A DNA stretch of 64,000 nt from Stenotrophomonas rhizophila (GTDB taxonomy: Bacteria; Pseudomonadota; Gammaproteobacteria; Xanthomonadales; Xanthomonadaceae): positions 248,001 to 312,000 of the forward strand of contig NZ_RCDC01000006.1 of NCBI RefSeq assembly GCF_003651185.1, read 5' to 3'. The notes under the pieces were generated by a model, which saw only the letters and a list, made by a program, of their open reading frames with translations, had not been told where the DNA came from and did not search any database. Positions 29,251-37,941 of the stretch are shown one piece after another (position 1 is the first letter of the stretch; each line of letters starts with the position of its first letter). A program made the translations under genes and the position numbers.

Positions 29251-31446
29251 ATGACCCTGCGCCTTTTCCCCGTGTCTTTCCTTGTCGCCCTGCTGGTGGG
29301 CTGCACCACCGTGCCCGCGCCGGAGGTGCGCCGCGATGCGGTCCTCGACAGCCACCAGGTGGTCGCCGGCGATGGATCCCACGCAGGCGTCGATGCCGAG
29401 CCACTGGGAACCAGCAGTGCACCGCAGGCGGTGATCCGCCGCGGCACCGGCACGATGATCAACCGCAGCGCCGCCGCCGCGCCGCAGCCATCGCTGGGCA
29501 ATGCCTCCACCGGCAATGCGACCTTCAACTTCGAAGGCGAATCGGTGCACGCCGTGGTCAAGGCGATCCTCGGCGACTTCCTCGGCCAGAACTACGTGAT
29601 CGCGCCGGGCGTGCAAGGGACCGTGACCCTGGCCACGCCCAAGCCGGTGTCCTCGGCGCAGGCCTTGAACCTGCTGGAAATGGTGCTGGGCTGGAACAAC
29701 GCACGCATGGTCTACAGCGCAGGCCGCTACAACATCGTGGCCGCCGATCAGGCGCTGGCGGGCACCGTGTCACCCAGCACCGCCTCGCCGGCCAATGCGC
29801 GTGGCTTCGAAGTGCGCGTGGTGCCGCTGCAGTACATCTCCGCCACCGAGATGAAGAAAGTGCTGGAGCCGTACGCGCGCCCGAACGCGATCGTCAACGT
29901 CGACAACGGCCGCAACGTGATCACCCTCGGTGGCACCCGCAGCGAGCTGGAAAACTACCTGCGCACGGTGGAGATCTTCGACGTGGACTGGCTCTCGGGC
30001 ATGTCCGTGGGCGTGTTCCCGATCCAGTCCGGCAAGGCCGAGCAGGTGGCCGCCGATCTGGAGAAGGTGTTCGGCGAGGAAAGCAAGACTCCCAGCGCCG
30101 GCATGTTCCGCTTCCTGCCGCTGGAGAATGCCAACGCGGTACTGGTGATCACCCCGCAGGCGCGTTACCTCGACCAGATCCAGCAGTGGCTGGACCGCAT
30201 CGATACCGCCGGTGGCAGTGCGCGGCTGTTCTCCTACGAGCTGCGTTACGTCAAGGCCAAGGACCTGGCCGAGCGCCTGGCCGAGGCCTTCGCCAACGAG
30301 AACGGCCGCAGCGGCCGTGGCAGCAGTTCGCTGGCGCCGGGCGCGTCGCCGATGGACCTTGGCAGCCGCGATGGCAACAGCAACAGCAATTTCTCCAACA
30401 CCGGCAGCAGCAACGGCGGCAGCCGCGGCGGGTTGGGCGATGGCACGATGAACCTGCCGCAGCGTCAGTCCGGCAACGCCAGCTTCAGCCTGGAAGTGCA
30501 GGGCGATACGGTCGGCGTGTCGGCGGTGGAGGAAACCAACACCTTGCTGGTGCGCTCCACCCCGCAGGCCTGGCGCTCGATCCGCGAAGTGATCGAAAAG
30601 CTCGACGTGATGCCGATGCAGGTCCACATCGAAGCGCAGGTGGCCGAGGTCGCGCTGACCGGTGACCTCAGCTACGGCGTGAACTGGTTCTTCGAGCAGG
30701 CTGTGGCCACCGGCAAGACCGAGAGCGGCATCGACCTGCCCAGCGCGCTTGGCCGTTCGATCTGGGGCAGCATCTCCGGCTCGGTTGGCAGTGATGGGGT
30801 CGGCTGGACCTTCCTCGGCAAGAACGCCGCCGCAGTGGTCAGTGCGCTGGACAAGGTCAGCAACCTGCGCCTGCTGCAGACCCCCTCGCTGTTCGTGCGC
30901 AACAACGCCGAAGCTACCCTCAACGTGGGCACCCAGATTCCGATCAACTCGGTGTCGGTCAATACCGGCGTGGGCGGCGACAACACTTACAGCCAGGTCC
31001 AGTACCTGGATACCGGCGTGATCCTCAAAGTGCGCCCGCGCATCACCCGCGATGGCGTGGTGTTCCTGGACATCGTGCAGGAGGTCAGCTCGGCCGGCGC
31101 GATCCCGAGCGGCTGCGACCCGACCCGCACCACCTGCAACCCGCCGATCAATACCCGCAAGATCTCCACCGAAGCGGCGGTGCAGAGCGGTGACACCATC
31201 ATGCTCGCCGGCCTGATCACCGATTCCGGCGAAGACGGCTCCAGTGGCGTACCGGGCTTGAGCAAGCTGCCGGTGATCGGTGCGCTGTTTGGCCGGAAGA
31301 CGTTGAAGTCAGAACGCTCCGAAGTGATCGTGCTGCTGACCCCGACCATCGTGCGCAACGCGCAGGAGTCGCGGAACCTGACCGACGAATACAGCAGCCG
31401 CTTCCGTGCGATGGAGCCATTCCCCGAGCGCAAGGGCAAGCGCTGA
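29251..31446 (+). CDS. gspD: Type II secretin GspD (XpsD), lipoprotein
   Basis: A 731-residue outer-membrane secretin and last gene of the operon. The signal ends in the lipobox LVGC (Cys18), so it is probably a lipoprotein that reaches the outer membrane without a pilotin, as described for XpsD. N0 (about 95-165, TFNFEGESVHAVVKAILGDFLGQNYVI) and N1-N3 domains follow, with a Ser/Gly/Asn-rich insert (about 355-410) in N3. The secretin core has VPGLSKLPVIGALFGRK and RSEVIVLLTPTIV. The C-terminal S-domain is short. The gene follows xpsN by 9 bp. Confidence 0.97.
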   Translation: MTLRLFPVSFLVALLVGCTTVPAPEVRRDAVLDSHQVVAGDGSHAGVDAEPLGTSSAPQAVIRRGTGTMINRSAAAAPQPSLGNASTGNATFNFEGESVHAVVKAILGDFLGQNYVIAPGVQGTVTLATPKPVSSAQALNLLEMVLGWNNARMVYSAGRYNIVAADQALAGTVSPSTASPANARGFEVRVVPLQYISATEMKKVLEPYARPNAIVNVDNGRNVITLGGTRSELENYLRTVEIFDVDWLSGMSVGVFPIQSGKAEQVAADLEKVFGEESKTPSAGMFRFLPLENANAVLVITPQARYLDQIQQWLDRIDTAGGSARLFSYELRYVKAKDLAERLAEAFANENGRSGRGSSSLAPGASPMDLGSRDGNSNSNFSNTGSSNGGSRGGLGDGTMNLPQRQSGNASFSLEVQGDTVGVSAVEETNTLLVRSTPQAWRSIREVIEKLDVMPMQVHIEAQVAEVALTGDLSYGVNWFFEQAVATGKTESGIDLPSALGRSIWGSISGSVGSDGVGWTFLGKNAAAVVSALDKVSNLRLLQTPSLFVRNNAEATLNVGTQIPINSVSVNTGVGGDNTYSQVQYLDTGVILKVRPRITRDGVVFLDIVQEVSSAGAIPSGCDPTRTTCNPPINTRKISTEAAVQSGDTIMLAGLITDSGEDGSSGVPGLSKLPVIGALFGRKTLKSERSEVIVLLTPTIVRNAQESRNLTDEYSSRFRAMEPFPERKGKR

Positions 31447-31455
31447 GCGATGCCA

Positions 31456-31480
31456 GGCCCCTGCTGTCATCGCAGGGGCC
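31456..31480 (+). terminator. Stem-loop at the end of the T2SS operon
   Basis: GGCCCCTGC (31456-31464) pairs with GCAGGGGCC (31472-31480), followed by GATCTTGTT. It lies 9 bp past the gspD stop. The T tract is weak. Confidence 0.6.
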
Positions 31481-31561
31481 GATCTTGTTACGCTGGCCGT
31501 GCCCAAGGGAGCCTGCGATGACACAGCGACACGGCGAAGACGGCAGCACGCAGAGGTCGGC

Positions 31562-32428
31562 ATGAGCACGGTCATCCTGCTGCCGATCGGGGTCGACGAT
31601 GCCGCGCTGGACCGCTGCCTGGCCGCGCTCGATGCTGGCACCGCGCCAGGCACCGCGATCTGGCTGGCCGACGATGGCCAGGCCGGCCCGCGCGCCCAGG
31701 CCGTGATCGAACATTGGCTTGCACAGACGCCGCTGCAGGCCGAGTACACCCGCCGCGCCCGCGCGATCGGCGAAGTCGCCCATCTGGATGAAATGCTCGC
31801 AGCGTGTACCGGCGCCGATGTGGTGGTGCTCGCCCCGGATGCGATCCCGGCACCGGGTTGGTTGCAGCAGTTGGAAGCCTGCCTGGCCCGCGATGCCTCG
31901 ATCGGCTCGACCACGCCGTGGTGCAACGCCGGTGAGACGGCCGCCTGGCCGCGTCTGGGCGAGATCAATCCGCTGCCGGACGATCTGGATCTGGCCCCGC
32001 TGGCCCAGGCCTGCGCGGCGATGCCGCCGCTGCATCCCGAGCTTCCCTCGGCGGTGACGCACGCCGTGTTGTTGCGCGGCAACGCCCGGCGCAAGGCCGG
32101 TGGGCTGGACATGCACAGTTACGCCTCATGGAATGCGGCCCTGATCGACCTCAGCCTGCGCATGGCCGGGCTCGGCTGGCGCAACGCCCTGTGCGAGACC
32201 GCCTTCGTCGCCCGCGTGGCCGAAGGTGTAACCGGCGAGGGCGACATGGAGGCGTTGGCGTCGCGCTGGCCGGCCTGGCCGCCGCGGCTGGCCGGCTTCC
32301 TGATGGTCGATCCATTGCAGCAGGCACGCCACGACCTGCAGCAACACCACCGGCAGGCGATAATGCCCAAGGCGCAGGGCGATCTGTTCGCGCCGCCTGT
32401 CATTGCTGCCCCGGAGTCGCCCGTTTGA
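31562..32428 (+). CDS. Glycosyltransferase family 2-like protein
   Basis: A 288-residue cytoplasmic protein that reads like a divergent GT-A glycosyltransferase: MSTVILLPIGVDDAALDRCLAAL, an LADDGQ turn, CTGADVVVLAPDAIPAPGWLQQLEACL where a DxD-like site would sit, and STTPWCNAGET. The usual ED and QxxRW motifs are not clear, so catalytic activity is uncertain. The ATG is 115 bp after gspD, past the stem-loop. The stop overlaps the TTG start of the next glycosyltransferase gene, which suggests a two-gene unit for surface polysaccharide or glycoprotein. No assignment to a specific pathway is possible. Confidence 0.7.
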   Translation: MSTVILLPIGVDDAALDRCLAALDAGTAPGTAIWLADDGQAGPRAQAVIEHWLAQTPLQAEYTRRARAIGEVAHLDEMLAACTGADVVVLAPDAIPAPGWLQQLEACLARDASIGSTTPWCNAGETAAWPRLGEINPLPDDLDLAPLAQACAAMPPLHPELPSAVTHAVLLRGNARRKAGGLDMHSYASWNAALIDLSLRMAGLGWRNALCETAFVARVAEGVTGEGDMEALASRWPAWPPRLAGFLMVDPLQQARHDLQQHHRQAIMPKAQGDLFAPPVIAAPESPV

Positions 32429-33261
32429 GCCCTGCCATCGCCGCCATCATCGTCAGCTACCAGAGCGCCAGCACGCTGGACGCCTGCCTGCTGCGCCTGC
32501 GCGAGGCGCGCGACATCGCCGAGATCCGCGTGGTCGACAACGATTCCACCGACGGCACTCTGGAGATCGTGCAGCGCCATGCCAGCGCCGATCCGCGGGT
32601 GCGCTTCATCGCCAATCCGGACAACCCCGGCTTTGCCGCCGCCAACAACCAGGGCGTGGCCGACAGCCAGGCACCGTGGCTGGCCTTCATCAACCCGGAT
32701 CTGATGGTCGGCCCGGAGACCCTGGCCCAACTGCGCGCACGCGCGCTGCCGCTGGGTGACTGTCTGCTGGGGGTCGAGCAGGTGGACGAGGAGGGCCTGC
32801 CGGACGCTGCGGTGCGCCGCCGTGATCCGGATTTCGCCGCGATGCTGCGCAACCCCGGGCAGGGCGGCAAGCTGGCGATCCCGGTCGACCGCAGCCAGCC
32901 GCTGCAGGTGGTGCCGGCCCTGTCCGGCGCATTGCTGCTGATGCCGCGCGCCCTGTTCGAGCGGATCGGCGGCTGGGATGCGGGCTACCGCCTGCACGCC
33001 GAGGACCTGGACCTGTGCCGGCGCGCACGCGAGGCCGGCGCGGTGATCGCGATCGCCAACGACCTGCAGGTCACCCATGTGCGCGGTGTCTCCAGCCGCT
33101 CACGGCCGTTCTTCGTGGAATGGCACAAGCACCGCGGGCTGTGGCGGTACTTCCGGAAATTCGAGGCGCCGCAACGTGCCTGGCCGGTGCGCTGCGCGGT
33201 GTGGGGCGCGATCTGGGCGCATGCGCTGGTGCAGGTCCCGCGACTGCTCCGCCGCCGGTGA
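32425..33261 (+). CDS. Glycosyltransferase family 2 (rhamnosyltransferase-like)
   Basis: A 278-residue GT2 enzyme: AAIIVSYQSASTLDACLLRLRE at the N-terminus, IRVVDNDSTDGT for nucleotide binding, NPDNPGFAAANNQGV, the DxD-equivalent INPDLMVGPETL, SGALLLMPRALFERIGGWDAGYRLHAEDLDLCRRAREAG with the ED motif, and HVRGVSS. This is the WbbL/rhamnosyltransferase-like pattern. The start is TTG at 32425, overlapping the stop of the upstream gene (TTGA) with GGAG nine bases before; there is no in-frame ATG nearby. Substrate unknown. A C-terminal amphipathic helix (WAHALVQVPRLLRRR) may bind membrane. Confidence 0.85.
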   Translation: MSPAIAAIIVSYQSASTLDACLLRLREARDIAEIRVVDNDSTDGTLEIVQRHASADPRVRFIANPDNPGFAAANNQGVADSQAPWLAFINPDLMVGPETLAQLRARALPLGDCLLGVEQVDEEGLPDAAVRRRDPDFAAMLRNPGQGGKLAIPVDRSQPLQVVPALSGALLLMPRALFERIGGWDAGYRLHAEDLDLCRRAREAGAVIAIANDLQVTHVRGVSSRSRPFFVEWHKHRGLWRYFRKFEAPQRAWPVRCAVWGAIWAHALVQVPRLLRRR

Positions 33262-33369
33262 GCATCCGCGCACCCACTTCGGCACCGGGGCGATACGTGC
33301 CGTGAACGCATTCCACGCTGAGGGCACTGGCCGTTGGTCGGGCACGGTGGCAGGCGCATAATCTCCAGC

Positions 33370-34548
33370 ATGATCATCCAGTCCCTGCTCGACACCGACC
33401 TGTACAAGTTCACCATGATGCAGGCGGTGCTGCATCAGTACCCCGGCGCGCAGGTGCAGTACCGGTTCAAGTGCCGGACCCCGGGCATCGACCTGGCGCA
33501 GTTCATCGACCAGATCAACGCCGAGATCGACCACCTGTGCAGCCTGCGCTTCAGCGCCGAAGAGCTGGACTACGTGCGCGGCCTGCGCTTCGTCAAACCG
33601 GATTTCGCCGATTTCCTCGGCCTGTTCCACCTGGACCGCAAGTACATCGCGCTGCGCCCCTCGACCACCGTGCCCGGTGAGATCGATCTGGACATCACCG
33701 GGCCGTGGCTGCACACCATCCTGTTCGAAGTCCCGCTGCTGGCGATCATCAACGAGGTCTGGTTCCGCAACACCACCGACTCGGATTTCAGCGAGGGCGA
33801 GCGCCGCCTGCAGGCCAAGACCGCGCTGCTGCGCGATACCCCCGGCTTCGAGCTGTGCCGGATCGCCGATTACGGCAGCCGCCGCCGTTACTCGCGTGAG
33901 TGGCACGGGCGGATGCTGCCGATGCTGCGCGACGCGCTCGGTGCGCAGTTCGTGGGCACCAGCAACGTGCATTTCGCCCGGCTCTACGGCATGACCCCGC
34001 ACGGCACGATGGCCCATGAGTACCTGCAGGCCTTCCAGGCACTCGGCCCGCGCCTGCGTGACTCGCAGGTGGCCGCGCTGGAATCCTGGGCACGCGAGTA
34101 CCGCGGCGATCTGGGCATCGCGTTGTCGGACGTGGTCGGGCTGGAGGCCTTCCTGCGCGACTTCGATATGTACTTCTGCAAGCTGTTCGACGGCGTCCGC
34201 CACGATTCCGGGGATCCCTTCACCTGGGGCGACCGCATGCTGGCCCACTTTGAAAGCCGCCGGGTGGATCCACGCAGCAAGGTGCTGGTCTTCAGCGACG
34301 GGCTGAACATCGAAAAGGTGATGCAGCTGTTCGATTACTTCCGCGGCCGCTGCCAGGTGGCCTTCGGGGTCGGCACGCACCTGACCAACGACCTGGGCCC
34401 GACCCCGCTCAACATCGTCATCAAGATGGTCCGCTGCAACGGCCAGCCGGTCGCCAAGCTGAGCGATTCGCCGGGCAAGAGCATGTGTGATGACCCGGGG
34501 TATCTGGCGTATCTGCGCCAGGTGTTCGAGTTGCCGGCCGAGGGCTGA
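33370..34548 (+). CDS. pncB: Nicotinate phosphoribosyltransferase
   Basis: A 392-residue enzyme of NAD salvage converting nicotinate and PRPP (with ATP) to nicotinate mononucleotide. Family motifs are clear: the N-terminal [60 protein letters not shown] with the His region that is phosphorylated, [15 protein letters not shown], and [23 protein letters not shown]. The length is typical of the E. coli type. The ATG at 33370 is preceded by a weak site only. Alone between the glycosyltransferases and the cellulose operon. Confidence 0.97.
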   Translation: MIIQSLLDTDLYKFTMMQAVLHQYPGAQVQYRFKCRTPGIDLAQFIDQINAEIDHLCSLRFSAEELDYVRGLRFVKPDFADFLGLFHLDRKYIALRPSTTVPGEIDLDITGPWLHTILFEVPLLAIINEVWFRNTTDSDFSEGERRLQAKTALLRDTPGFELCRIADYGSRRRYSREWHGRMLPMLRDALGAQFVGTSNVHFARLYGMTPHGTMAHEYLQAFQALGPRLRDSQVAALESWAREYRGDLGIALSDVVGLEAFLRDFDMYFCKLFDGVRHDSGDPFTWGDRMLAHFESRRVDPRSKVLVFSDGLNIEKVMQLFDYFRGRCQVAFGVGTHLTNDLGPTPLNIVIKMVRCNGQPVAKLSDSPGKSMCDDPGYLAYLRQVFELPAEG

Positions 34549-34847
34549 GTGCTGCGGCTCGGCGGTCGCCCCGCCGTGGTGTCACACTTTTCGGGAGGGT
34601 CGGCCGGGGGCATCCCAGGCCTGTGATTGCCCTCACGGCCGCCCGGCGTGTCGGGTATCCCACGTTTCCGTTCAGCCCGGCCGCCGCGGGTGACGCGGCG
34701 CGTCAGGAAACGACGCAGCGCGCTTGCTATGCAGGAAAGCCAGATGTGCCACAATATTGTGAGGCGTAGTTCACACTTTTGACCGACATCGATGCCGGTA
34801 ATTGCCCGTATACCGCCTCTGCATCGTGGTTCGTCTAGGCTTTTCAG
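34549..34847 (+). other. Cellulose operon upstream region
   Basis: This 299-bp gap has no credible gene. The last 110 bp are relatively A+T-rich and contain the 10-bp palindrome ACAATATTGT (34751-34760) and TTGACC (34779-34784). No convincingly spaced -10 follows; TATACC at 34809 is too far for a partner. The bcs promoter is presumably in this stretch, but I cannot place it with confidence. Confidence 0.4.
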
Positions 34848-35306
34848 ATGAATTCATCAGCATTGCTTGATTACTACCGTGCCCATGCGTGCTCTACTCA
34901 GTGGCGCGGCTTCCTGCTCGCGCTCTGTGAAGAGTTCGACAGCGCGTTGCCCGATGCCGAACTGGCCCGGCTGATGGCGCGTATCGGTGAGCGCTTCGGC
35001 CGTGACCACGCACTGCCGGCGGTCGCCACGCTGGACGAACTGCAGCATGCGGCCAACGCCGTGTGGTCGTCGACGGAGTGGGGACAGGTCGTGTTCGAGG
35101 AAGCGCCCGAACAGGTGCGCATCCATCACGCGGCGTCGCCGTTGTCGGCGGTGCTCGGCACCCGCGCCGGGTGGGAGACCGGGTTTCTCGAAGGTGTGTA
35201 CCGGCAGTGGTTCCGCGCCGCCGGGATGATGTCGGTGCTGGATGTGCGCTATCTGCAGAGCGACCATCCCGATGTAGCCACGTACACGCTGTCGCGTGTG
35301 TTCTGA
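34848..35306 (+). CDS. bcsD: Cellulose synthase accessory protein BcsD
   Basis: A 152-residue soluble protein at the head of the bcs operon. It shows the BcsD/AcsD pattern: an N-terminal QWRGFLLALCEEFD, helices with LARLMARIGERFGR, LDELQHAANAVWSSTEWGQVVFEE with the conserved WG turn, and GWETGFLEGVYRQWFRAAGM. In Komagataeibacter AcsD/BcsD forms octameric rings that help align export sites and crystallise the cellulose. No signal peptide is visible, which agrees with later work placing it in the cytoplasm. Family call is by pattern and context. Confidence 0.82.
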   Translation: MNSSALLDYYRAHACSTQWRGFLLALCEEFDSALPDAELARLMARIGERFGRDHALPAVATLDELQHAANAVWSSTEWGQVVFEEAPEQVRIHHAASPLSAVLGTRAGWETGFLEGVYRQWFRAAGMMSVLDVRYLQSDHPDVATYTLSRVF

Positions 35307-35331
35307 ATCTCTCCCCCCTTTCGATGGTGCC

Positions 35332-35691
35332 ATGAGCAAGCTTCAGCAACCTGCCGATTCAGAGAGCCACGACGACGTGGCCGGTCTCTTCAACCGCCTG
35401 GGGGACCGCGATGACACGCGTGCTTACCGGGATTTCTCTCATAGCCAGTCCCGCGTCAGCACGGTAGCCAAGCCGCGCGACGAGGTGCCGCCGCCGATTC
35501 CGGCCGTGGTCCTGCCGCCGGTGCCCAATGCCGCAGCGGTGATCGCGCCGGCCCAGACTGCTCCGGTGGAGACGCCGGCCAGTGCCGCACCGGCACAGAA
35601 AACACCGCTGGAACAGCTGTTCCAGCGACTGGCCGGTGCGCGTAGCGCGACGCCGGGGCACAGCCCGCTGAGCCGGCTGCGCGGGGCGTGA
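35332..35691 (+). CDS. Small proline-rich cellulose biosynthesis protein, BcsP-like
   Basis: A 119-residue protein without signal or membrane segment. The N-terminal stretch DDVAGLFNRLGDRDDTRAYRDFS resembles the LFxRxG-Y motif of BcsR/BcsP proteins. A Pro/Ala/Val-rich disordered linker (about 43-90) leads to a short C-terminal block, TPLEQLFQRLAG, then SPLSRLRGA. BcsP-type proteins accompany BcsD in several proteobacterial cellulose operons and may help organise the synthase. It lies between bcsD and bcsA with 25- and 99-bp gaps. The family name is tentative; I cannot exclude an unrelated linker protein. Confidence 0.6.
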   Translation: MSKLQQPADSESHDDVAGLFNRLGDRDDTRAYRDFSHSQSRVSTVAKPRDEVPPPIPAVVLPPVPNAAAVIAPAQTAPVETPASAAPAQKTPLEQLFQRLAGARSATPGHSPLSRLRGA

Positions 35692-35790
35692 AACGTAGCC
35701 GGTGATCGCTCGCCGCGCCCTTCGGGGTGGGGCGGGAGTGCCGGCTGATGCAAGGGGATGCCGCTGCGTGCGGCCGTGTTGGGGAACATC

Positions 35791-37941
35791 ATGAGCAAAA
35801 CTTCCACCCCGAGAGGGGATGCCGTTCTGGCCCGCTTGGCGCTGCTTGCGCTGGTGGTCGGCGGCGCCATGCTGCTGGCCTTCGTGATCACCGTGCCCAT
35901 GGAGATCGGTCAGCAGTTCCTGTTCTCGGCCGTGGTGTTCCTGATCGCCCTGTGCCTGCGCAACCGCGAAAGCCGGTTGATTCCGCTGGTGTTGATGGGC
36001 CTGTCGCTGGTGATGTCCACGCGCTACATGTACTGGCGCCTGACCGACACGATGGGCATGAGCAGCTTCGTCGATCTCACTCTGGGCCTGGGCCTGGTGG
36101 CCGCCGAGGTGTACTCGTTCATCGTGCTGGTGCTGGGCTACTTCCAGGTGGCCTGGCCGCTGCATCGCAAGCCGATGCCGTTGCCCGAAGACCAGTCGCT
36201 GTGGCCCACCGTGGATGTGCTCATCCCGACCTACAACGAGCCGCTGTCGGTGGTACGCACCACCGTGCTGGCGGCCACCGTGCTGGACTGGCCGGCGGAC
36301 AAGCTCAACATCTACCTGCTCGATGATGGCCGCCGCGAGGAATTCCGTGAATTCTGCGAGGAGGTCGGGGTGCAGTACATCACCCGGACCAACAACAGCC
36401 ACGCCAAGGCCGGCAACATCAATGCGGCGCTGAAGAAGACCACGGGCGAATACGTGGCCATCTTCGATTGCGACCACATGCCGACCCGCTCGTTCCTGCA
36501 GATGTCGATGGGCTGGTTCCTGTTCGACGAGAAGATGGCCGTGGTGCAGACGCCCCACTACTTCTTCTCGGCCGATCCGTTCGAGCGCAACCTGGGCAAC
36601 TTCGGGCGCGTGCCCAACGAAGGCGAGCTGTTCTACGGCTTGCTGCAGGATGGCAACGACCAGTGGAACGCGACCTTCTTCTGTGGCTCCTGCGCAGTGA
36701 TCAAGCGCGGCCCGCTGGAGGAAGTGGGTGGCGTGGCCATCGAAACCGTCACCGAGGATGCGCACACCGCGATCCGTCTGCACCGTGCCGGATACCGCAG
36801 TGCCTACATCCCGGTGCCGCAGGCGGCCGGCCTGGCTACCGAGAGCCTGTCGGCACACGTCGGCCAGCGCATCCGCTGGGCCCGTGGCATGGCGCAGATC
36901 CTGCGGGTGGACAACCCCATGTTCGCCAAGGGGTTGAGCCTGATGCAGCGCATCTGCTACACCAACGCGATGCTGCACTTCTTCTATGGTCTGCCACGGA
37001 TCATCTTCCTGACCGCGCCGCTGGCCTTCCTGTTCTTCGGCGCCCACGTCATCCACGCCTCGGCGCTGATGATCCTGGCCTACGCGCTGCCGCACATCGT
37101 GATGGCCAACCTGACCAACCTGCGCGTGCAGGGCAAGCATCGCCATCTGCTGTGGAACGAGGTGTACGAGACCACGCTGGCCTGGTACATCCTGCGCCCG
37201 ACCCTGATGGCGGTGATCAATCCCAAGCTGGGCAAGTTCAACGTCACCGCCAAGGGCGGCCTGGTCCAGCGCAGCTACTTCGATGCGCAGATCGCCCGCC
37301 CGTACCTGTTGCTGCTGTTGTTGAACCTGCTGGGCGTGGTGGCCGGCATCGTGCGGATGGTGATGGCCGATACCAGCGGCGAGGTCAACACGATCTGGTT
37401 GAACCTGGGCTGGACCGTCTACAACATGATCATGCTGGGCGCGGTCATCGCCACCTCCAGCGAACAGCGTCAGATCCGACGCTCGCACCGCGTGCCGCTG
37501 AACATGCGGGCAGTCCTGCACCTGCCCGATGGCCAGGCATTGCCGTGCCGCACGCTGAACTTCTCCACCGGTGGCATGGCGCTGCGGCTGGATCAGTCCC
37601 AGCCCGTGCAGCCGGGTACGTGCGTGGAGGTTGAACTGGCCCATCGCCAGCGCAGCGAGCGCCTGCCGGCCGAAGTGCGGCACGATCGCGACGACCAGGG
37701 CATCAGCATCCAGTTCGGCGAGCTGACCTTGGAGCAGGAACGCTGGCTGGTCACCTCCACCTTCGCCCGTGCCGACATCTGGGTGAAGCTGTGGGGTCGT
37801 CATGACCGCGATACGTTCCTGCGTTCCACCACCGACGTCCTCAAGGCCAGCATGCGCGGCTTCCACCGCCTGGGCAGTTTCGTTCTTGCGGGAGGCCGCA
37901 AGGATGGCCCCACCCCGCCGCGCACCGGAGATTCCGCATGA
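35791..37941 (+). CDS. bcsA: Cellulose synthase catalytic subunit BcsA with PilZ domain
   Basis: A 716-residue inner-membrane synthase that polymerises UDP-glucose and threads the chain through its own channel. The start is the ATG of MSKTSTPRGD, seven bases after GGGGA, not the ATG at 35758. Several N-terminal membrane helices precede the GT2 domain with YNEP, LDDGRREEF, FDCDHMP (DxD), VTEDAHT (TED) and QRIRWARG (QxxRW). Helices follow, then a C-terminal PilZ domain (from about 562) with RRSHR (RxxxR) and NFSTGG (N/DxSxxG), so it should be activated by c-di-GMP. Its stop overlaps the bcsB start. Confidence 0.97.
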   Translation: MSKTSTPRGDAVLARLALLALVVGGAMLLAFVITVPMEIGQQFLFSAVVFLIALCLRNRESRLIPLVLMGLSLVMSTRYMYWRLTDTMGMSSFVDLTLGLGLVAAEVYSFIVLVLGYFQVAWPLHRKPMPLPEDQSLWPTVDVLIPTYNEPLSVVRTTVLAATVLDWPADKLNIYLLDDGRREEFREFCEEVGVQYITRTNNSHAKAGNINAALKKTTGEYVAIFDCDHMPTRSFLQMSMGWFLFDEKMAVVQTPHYFFSADPFERNLGNFGRVPNEGELFYGLLQDGNDQWNATFFCGSCAVIKRGPLEEVGGVAIETVTEDAHTAIRLHRAGYRSAYIPVPQAAGLATESLSAHVGQRIRWARGMAQILRVDNPMFAKGLSLMQRICYTNAMLHFFYGLPRIIFLTAPLAFLFFGAHVIHASALMILAYALPHIVMANLTNLRVQGKHRHLLWNEVYETTLAWYILRPTLMAVINPKLGKFNVTAKGGLVQRSYFDAQIARPYLLLLLLNLLGVVAGIVRMVMADTSGEVNTIWLNLGWTVYNMIMLGAVIATSSEQRQIRRSHRVPLNMRAVLHLPDGQALPCRTLNFSTGGMALRLDQSQPVQPGTCVEVELAHRQRSERLPAEVRHDRDDQGISIQFGELTLEQERWLVTSTFARADIWVKLWGRHDRDTFLRSTTDVLKASMRGFHRLGSFVLAGGRKDGPTPPRTGDSA

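Noticed and set aside
34758..34775. A CRP/Clp-like half-site pair TGTGA...TCACA upstream of bcsD
   Set aside because: The spacer is eight bases, not the six of the CRP consensus, so it is probably chance, though Clp control of bcs cannot be excluded.
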